DNA of 64,000 nucleotides from Protonemura montana (Eukaryota > Arthropoda > Insecta > Plecoptera > Nemouridae), in assembly GCA_947568835.1 (NCBI GenBank), contig OX387602.1:4930570-4994569 (forward strand), read 5' to 3'. Shown here piece after piece: positions 57,601-64,000 of the stretch. Below the pieces are notes generated by a model. It had not been told where the DNA came from. It did no database searches and saw only the letters and a program-made list of their open reading frames with translations. The stretch's first letter is position 1; the number at the start of each line of letters is the position of its first letter. A program made the translations under genes and the position numbers.

Positions 57601-60600
57601 AAAGTCACCGCAAAGTCACTGGAAAGGAACAGCGGAATTTTTAAGCCTACGTTCATCATTGAAAGAAAGGGAAGGGGAACGTAAAGGCCAGATTTAAACC
57701 CAATCACCCATACGAAGGAGTATGAACCCATACCTTCAATGGTGGTGGAGGCGCCGGGCTTAACCACACATCGCTTCTTTGACAGGACCGCGTGCTGTCT
57801 GTGCTGCCTTTCTTTGGACACTTCCTAGCGGCCATCCTCTTCGGTCAAGTGGTCGACCGAGTGCGTTCTGAGCAGCTCGCCTCGACGACAACTGCCCGGA
57901 AAGTGCTCGTCTACGTAGGTGGGTTGTGACCACGCGTAAAGGACAAGCCGGTCCGGGACTGCAAGATGGGGAAAAATATGATCTCTCATTTTCTGGGGGA
58001 ATGATGCTCGAGTTAAGGGCTAAGTGGATCAGCAAGTTCTGGGAGGAACCTGAGCTGCATGTTATTTTTATTGCCATCTCGTTGTCAGAAAATAAAATGT
58101 CCCGTTAAAAGTAACACTTTTAGGGAGTGTGCATTTTTGGGTTTCTCTGGATTGAGGCTTAAACAGCAAACGAATAGTTGAAGGCTAGCAAAGTTGCAAA
58201 AATCATAAACCTACCGAGATGGGAACACGGGACACCCGACCGGGTAGGGTCATCGTTAGAGCACCCGGACTGGCCATCAGAGGTGTCCTGGTTCGCATCC
58301 CGTTGCACATTTATCCAGCTTCTCTTCTCTTGAGTTTGTTCACTTTGACATTTGATATCAGAATCACCGATATATTTATTTCATGTGAATAATGGCAACC
58401 TTACCTAAGTGCAGAAAACATACCCGTTTGTGGATATCAGCAAGTAACCATTGTCCCGGACTCCAGAAAGCAAAACTCGACCGTGTCTGCAGCGCATTTC
58501 CTTCCTGCTGCGCTTCTCTTCGTTCTTGGCTACACGGCGTGCGACCCCTCGGCCCCGGCGGCCATGTTTGCGGGCGCCGTCGTCGCGAGCGGCGCAACGG
58601 CGGCCGGCGCCTATTCCAGCGCCATCGACATCGCGCCTAACTTCGCTGGCACCGTGTTCGGGTTGAGTCAGAGCGTCGGGGGCGCCGGCAGTCTCGTCGC
58701 GGCGTACGTGGTGCGGGAAGGCCTGCATGGATCGGTACGTGGTACGACAAGACCTGTACTGATCAGAAGGTGATAATTAAACAATGCCTGGCCTGCACAA
58801 CAAAGGCAATAAAGTACCGTCTCCACCCTTTCCTTTGAATTGCGCCAATGTCTTTGATGGCCACACCTTCGTGATTGCACAGGCTGATTGCAAAGGCTGG
58901 CCAGGTTATAGCCAAGGGAGTCCGTTACATCTTAGGGGACGCAAAATATGAGGGCATTGCTAAAAAAAAATGTGAAAAACGTCATATTACAATTAATTAC
59001 ATTTTAATTGTTACTCGTAGAATATGTGAAAACAATTCCCGATTTGTGACCCTTTTTCCATTATTTTGCGAGAATTGATTGTTTTCACTCTTGTCTGCTA
59101 AGCGCGCTCTTAAACGTGTAAGGGATCAGGGCATGATAGTTGTGATTGAAATGGACCTTGCTTGTAGGTGGAGAAATCAGAGTTTTCAGGGCTCATCGCT
59201 TTACATGAAAAAATTACTAATAAAAGTGGCAAATCTCTCTTGAGAGGTTATCTCGCAGAAAATCGACTGTAATATCTCGGGCTTTATGGTTTTTGGTACT
59301 GTTTTCATTATTTTTTTTAAAAAGCCTAAAGTGTCATAGTAGTACCAGGTACCAAATAAAATGATAATTGATGCATTTCAGATAAAAGATAGCATGAAAT
59401 GTGAACTTTGGAGATGAAAACATCTATTAATTATATTGTTTCACGCATAAAATGGTTAGTCCAAGCCATGTTTGAAGTATTTGCGCTCGGTATAGTTCTC
59501 TAGTATGGATGACATTTAAAGAATCAGGACAAAACACTTGTGTAACAGAACGTCTTTCCTGTAAGTAAACTGCAAATACCTGTTTACACGTTGTAGATGC
59601 GCTTACATTTTCTGCCGAACCAAACCAGATTTGCCAAGAGATTCGCAAACTGCAATAAAACTTCGGGCTCCCGGAGCACGAAAAAAAATCGGCATTTCGA
59701 CATCACAAAATGAATTCCTTGCACTGTTTACTTGTTTGTGAGGATTGAAATTTACGAGCGAAAACTATAGAGGCGTTTGCTTCGGTAAGTTGAATGACGA
59801 CTTCTAGCACTCAACGTACCCAACGTATAGGTACCCAACACACCCACGCTGCTCGGAACTGCACCATGATAAATGTCTTCCCATACACTTTCTACAGTCA
59901 AAAGGCGGGATTAAAACCAACAAACCTCTGTTTTCCTGCCGATAAAAGATATGCCAAAATCATGGAGTAATGAGCAGATGTAAAATCAACACAAGCACCG
60001 ATTTAAGAGTAATGATATCCGATGAAAGCTAGCCTGCAAATAATTCTAATAAGTGATTGGACTTCAGTCATCGGCACCTCTTTCACTTGGAAGGTGACCC
60101 GGTTTGTTGCTTAGGACGCCGATGGGTAACACAGAATTCTGTTGCAAGTGCGGGATGAGCGTCTGCGATTACACCACCGGAAGTTGGACAGGACTGCTTG
60201 GAGGAGCGAATCCGTTGCCGATGGCTTAATGCTATGGCTCACGGGAAATGAGATAATAAAATATTTCTTCTAAATATAATTTATGTAGTAAAGAATTGTT
60301 GGCTGACGCTATTTTGCTGCCGGGCGACTTGTCTTCCCAAAGAGCCAGTTTTAAAATGTCAGGTCAAAATGATAACTGCCAGCATAGCTATTTAGATACT
60401 TCTTGCGAAACAGATACATTTATTTTAACTATAATCTGCATTATTATTATTTTTACTTGAGTTCTTTAAACTGCAAACTGCATTAATTGCATATGTTAGA
60501 AGAGGGTTTCGTTACTGCGGTGCAAACTGTGTACACAGCTGCAAGTACCCGAATGTGATGGTTTATCTTGGCTTTCATCGATCAGTGCACTTTTGAAATA

Positions 60601-61077
60601 GACCCAATATATCTGCAAAACTGATTCGTACAGTCCAAGCGCCTGTAGTTTTCACACATGTCTAAATTTACCTCGTTTTGACGGTGCTGTACGTCCTTCT
60701 GATGGTGTTTGCATATCTGGCAGCTGCCGATGTCATGGCGGCTGGTGTTCGGGCTGGCAGCAACAGTATTGGCGCTGACGGCCACCTTCTTCATGGCGCT
60801 GGGCAGTGGATCGGTGCAGCCCTGGAACAATCCCGTCGAAGGCAACGTCCAGGAGATGGATGACATATCGCCCGTCGAGGAGGTCAACATCGTGATCGTG
60901 GTAGAGGACACTAGCCAGGATGGCGTGGAGGATGTCGGCCAGGACCTCGTAAAGGACGTGGAGGTACAGGGTGTCGAACATGTTACGGTACATGAACCGG
61001 CTTGCCCGGAAAAAGTCGACGGGGAAGTCGTGGTGCACGAGGAACAGCTGTTGGGAAAACCAACGCAGGAACAATGA
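54663..61077 (+). CDS. SLC17-family major facilitator (phosphate/anion cotransporter-like)
   Basis: Exons: 54663-54858, 55067-55171, 55515-55829, 56001-56085, 56327-56444, 56816-57068, 57786-57914, 58471-58734, 60724-61077; phases agree and give about 605 residues, with the first exon missing (the first one here starts mid-codon). Hallmarks: ARHVMTAMVILGLVLSG and ATVALMALSD (first helix), an extracellular loop with NATYG and NTSYV glycosylation sites, the helix pair LAASRVAAHVGPKRVIGVGV (a GxxVxxxxGPKR-like MFS loop), GAAWPALHMLAVQWFPSLKR (family FxEGxxxPAxHxxxxxWxPxxER), WWRLVHDSPATHPRLT (family WxxxxxDSPxxHP), SAIDIAPNFAGTVFGLSQSV (family NxxDIAPxxAGxxxG) and GSGSVQPWN. Members move inorganic phosphate, sialic acid, glutamate or other anions with Na+ or H+; the substrate cannot be told. 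The second intron has a GC donor (CAG/GCAAGA at 54859). The C-terminal 85 residues are an unusual Val/Asp/Glu-rich tail. The last intron is about 2 kb. Confidence 0.85.
58240..58312 (+). repeat. tRNA-derived SINE head in transporter intron
   Basis: GTAGGGTCATCGTTAGAGCA (A-box-like) and TGGTTCGCATCCCG (B-box-like) lie about 30 bases apart. The anticodon stem does not pair well. It is in an intron, on the same strand as the gene; more likely a SINE than a functional tRNA. Confidence 0.5.
58735..60723. other. Last intron of the transporter gene
   Basis: About 2 kb without a supported gene. Short open frames on both strands have no coding character. Confidence 0.5.
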
Positions 61078-62556
61078 CCATTTCAGAAAAAAATATTTGT
61101 GAAAGAAAATATTTGTAATCATATTACGTCTCTTTGTTTCTTTGGTCTCTTATTGATCGTTTGTTTATGTCATATTTAAATCTGTTCATGCATTGAATTG
61201 GAAACAGTCGCTTATTTGAATGAAATCGTCTGACCCTGAATATACCGTTCATGTTGGTGTTCGTTGTTCAGGGTAATGCGTAATCATCTGGAGATCTTGA
61301 TCGTGACCGTTTTGTCTTGGAACACTTTCAAGCGCCGAATAACAGCGTGTCATTCGAAAATGAAATCGAATGATCTTTATTTTCGAAGCTACGGCTACCA
61401 GTGCATGCTGTGCCCCACTTATTCAAAATTTCTGCCGGTGATCATCAAGCAGAAGCTGGGCTACACTGACCTAAACTCGTTGGTCTCACTATTAGCATTG
61501 CACATTTGGCTGGCTTTCAATTAATGGCCAACTAATCATTCCACTCGTTTATGCCAATATCTGAATGCCAATGTTTTTGCTCGGTAACCAAACATCTATT
61601 CCACGAAAGTATTTCACCAAAGTGAAGGTGGTCAGACGATTTAAAAAGAACTGTGATGTTAAATTGTAACCGCCATTAGAGATGTAAGGTTGTTGATGAC
61701 ATCTCATATCTATCAAGCAGATTGCGAAATGGAATCGTGTGCGTACCAAGTGGTACAATCAAGCGCGTTTCTCTGGTCCAGTCGCTAGGATGAAGTGGAC
61801 GGAGTGAATCTGTAGTGGTTTCGTAATGGCCACCTCCAGCGATATGTATTCGATCAATGGCCTTATGTAAATGCGGTGAAAATATCTTCGGATAATTGCT
61901 CCAGTTGCGCGCGGACTTACGCATTTCCGGGTCGCTTCCGGATTCGGAAATTTCTAACGGCTATATCACACGCTGAAAATGATATTCCCCATATAAAGTG
62001 TAGGTATACAAGCTGAGAAAAATTCACATAACAAGAACCTACTGTAACAGTGTAAATGTTTGGGTCGTTCAATAATAAACATGTTCGAACCTTAAATATT
62101 CATATAATCAAATCACGCAAACCAACAGCAAACAACAATGCATCCTATTTAGTAATGTATATCTCAATTTCATCGATCTATAACTCCAAGGGGTAAGAGT
62201 TCTCTCTTAGCGCTTCACTTCCGCTAAAGCCATAAACAAATTTTACAACATATTATAATACTTGTTACCTCCTGTCGATGATTGCATTAATAGTATCCTG
62301 TGCCTTGCTGTAAAAGTAACAAGCTACAGTGAGACTAAAAATAATTTCCTTTTCTCATGGACAAAAAAAGGCAAGAGAATGCATTCAACCCGGACAATAA
62401 AAATATTCAGTACATGTCTAAAAAAGAACGCATAAAAATTGGTGACGATTCATTTCTACGTTTCGATCTATGCCAAATTTGTAGGTCATATTTATAAATA
62501 TAAAAAAATAGTTGAGACAATCTTCGACATTCGCTCGTGGAACCGTAAAAAATGTT
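61078..62556. other. Convergent spacer between transporter and Q/P-rich gene
   Basis: The 3' side of both genes. A plus-strand frame at about 61276-61524 (MRNHLEILIVTVLSWNTFKR...) is open but has no family, no splice support and ordinary composition, and is not called. An AATAAT/AATAAA-rich stretch at 62073-62080 could serve the transporter. Confidence 0.4.
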
Positions 62557-64000
62557 TTATTTCTTTGGCGTTGCGGTCGCCGTTTCGGTCGACCTCTTAG
62601 CGTTCGACTCCGTCGCTGCCGTGTTGAGAATCTGCACGTTACGCACAGGCGAGAACGTTCTAGACTCGCGCGACGGTGCCGGCGTCGTCGTCGATGTCAC
62701 CGACGTCGACGCTCCGATGCTCTGCTGCAAGATGCTCTGCGTTTGATCCTGATATTGCTGGGCACGCGATCGCGAAGCCAGGATCATGCGAAGGAGGATG
62801 GCTTCTCGGTACTCTGGAGGTAGATCTTGGTAGGATCTGACTGATCCTGGCGTTCCTGAATAAGCTTCTGGTTGTCGGGAATATACTTGAGGATCCTGAA
62901 GAGGAGTGGGCCGCACGTAACGCACGTTTTGCTGTTGTAGAGGTGATTGTTGTGTTTGTTGGTATCCTGAAAATGTTGATCATGCTTGATTTACTAATTA
63001 CTATAACTTACTCGGCATTCCAATTTCTTAACGATCACAACACGAGCAACCACAAAACCATTTGTTAACCTGCTCAGTCCAATAAAACGGAATTGGAGAG
63101 TGGAGCTATATTGTTACATTAGCTCCAGATGTTCAAACAATAAAATGTTATGTGAAAAATATAAACTAATCGGTCAATTCTATAACATTATTTCTACAAC
63201 CTGTTACACGGTGTATTACCGACCATTTCACGCACGGGTGCAGAAATCCGCAGCATCCGTGTCCGACGACCCGCCTATGATGTCGTGGGAGTCTGCTAGC
63301 AAATTAGTACGTCGTGTCACAAAAACGGAACAATCCCTACGACTTACCTGCATACTCTTGCGGTTCCTGGTAATCCGTGAACCCTTGCGGTCCCTGGTAA
63401 TACTGCACGGAGGCGTCGTCTTGATACGCCGGCATTGGCATGTACCGCGGCCGGTATCGGAAGCGACGTCGGTACTGCGGCGACTGGAAGCCGAACTGTC
63501 GCTGATCGTTCGTCCCGCGGGAGCCGTCCTGTGAAGAGTACGGAGTCCCCTGTGCGTCTTGGTAGGCTTGCTGGTAGCGTGGGTCGTTCTCGTCTCCAGT
63601 AGAGTACGTTCCCGGGAACTGTTGCGGAGCGCCATCGCGCAGCTGGTTCATCATTTGCTCGAGCAGTTCTGGCGCGTTCGGCTCCAGTGTCGAAAGCAAT
63701 GCTTGTTGGAATGGAGTGAGGGTCGCAGAGGGTCGTCTGTACTGAGTTCTCTGCTGCTGTTGCTGCTGTTGCTGTTGTTGCAGTCTCTGCAGCTGCGCCC
63801 TTGCCAGCAGCACTTGCAGCAACTGTTGCATCAGAGTGTAGTCTTGTTGGTTGTCAGGCCGAAGTCGAGGATTGCCGAATGGGACGCGTGGATTTAACGG
63901 TATTCGTAGTGCCATATCGTCCTGCTGCTCGTATCCTCCTGTGACTCGAGGATCTTGAGAGTAACCGGAAGCTACTCTTGGGTCTTGTGAGTAACTGGGA
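62557..64000 (-). CDS. Gln/Pro/Tyr-rich repetitive protein, 5' end outside window
   Basis: Two exons are seen: 63348-64000 (open to the window edge) and 62557-62966; they join in phase 1 (AG-GYQQTQQ). The first has tandem SGYSQDPRV and GGYEQQDD words, then MALRIPLNPRVPFGNPRLRP, a polyglutamine run of about ten (CAG/CAA mixed), and Tyr/Arg/Pro-rich sequence (RRRFRYRPRYMPMPAYQDD). The ORF at the ATG of 63915 is not the start: the frame continues upstream with no stop. The second exon is Gln/Ser/Thr-rich and ends TESNAKRSTETATATPKK. The make-up recalls secreted structural proteins of cuticle or eggshell, but no domain is recognised. No function is claimed. Confidence 0.75.

Noticed and set aside
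58240-58312. Functional tRNA gene
   Set aside because: A and B boxes are present but the anticodon and acceptor stems do not pair; a SINE head is more likely.
61264-61524. 86-codon plus-strand frame after the transporter
   Set aside because: No family, no splice signals, ordinary base composition.

Overview
This is eukaryotic nuclear DNA, most likely from an insect. The genes have many short exons joined by GT-AG introns (one is GC-AG), coding exons are richer in G+C than the AT-rich spacers, and the largest gene is a Nudel-type mosaic serine protease, a family best known from insect eggs. P-element-like transposase remnants, tRNA-derived SINE heads and foldback elements fit an arthropod. 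The sequence alone does not give a species; ordinary insect features are present, but nothing fixes the order.

Layout. 1-124: probable exon of an unidentified minus-strand gene. 2120-16344: nudel-like gene, plus strand, at least 17 coding exons, first coding exon not certain. 16345-26680: gene-poor, repeat-rich block holding tRNA-like SINE heads, a duplicated MITE-like element (18.6 and 20.4 kb), a 41-bp minisatellite (21.65-22.22 kb), a 189-bp satellite (23.05-24.53 kb) and one orphan exon-like block. 26682-27383: GEMIN8, minus. 28528-31934: HGH1, minus, 7 exons. 32392-35308: BRIX1, minus, 7 exons. 35590-36408: decayed P-element/THAP9-type transposase. 37868-41092: TMEM181, minus, 9 exons seen. 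42283-43326: LRRC23, plus, single exon. 44009-47164: CDC40/PRP17, minus, 7 exons. 47845-48876: BABAM1/MERIT40, plus. 49970-51442: an intact 490-codon reverse transcriptase/RNase H-like ORF, minus, whose catalytic residues are substituted. 54663-61077: SLC17-type MFS transporter, plus, 9 exons seen. 62557-64000: Gln/Pro/Tyr-rich repetitive protein, minus, running off the window.

How the genes relate. Apart from their position they do not form a pathway. From 26 to 49 kb lies a compact run of housekeeping genes: snRNP assembly (GEMIN8), eEF2 folding (HGH1), 60S ribosome biogenesis (BRIX1), splicing (CDC40), DNA-damage/deubiquitination scaffold (BABAM1), a membrane protein (TMEM181) and a ciliary protein (LRRC23). 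LRRC23 and CDC40 converge with polyadenylation signals about 35 bp apart; TMEM181/LRRC23 and CDC40/BABAM1 are divergent pairs. Exon models were built by hand from splice signals; in every multi-exon gene the intron phases agree from exon to exon, which strongly supports them.

The most unusual item is the RT-like ORF at 50-51.4 kb: a long open frame kept while its active-site acids have been lost, which suggests a co-opted (domesticated) protein rather than a live retroelement.
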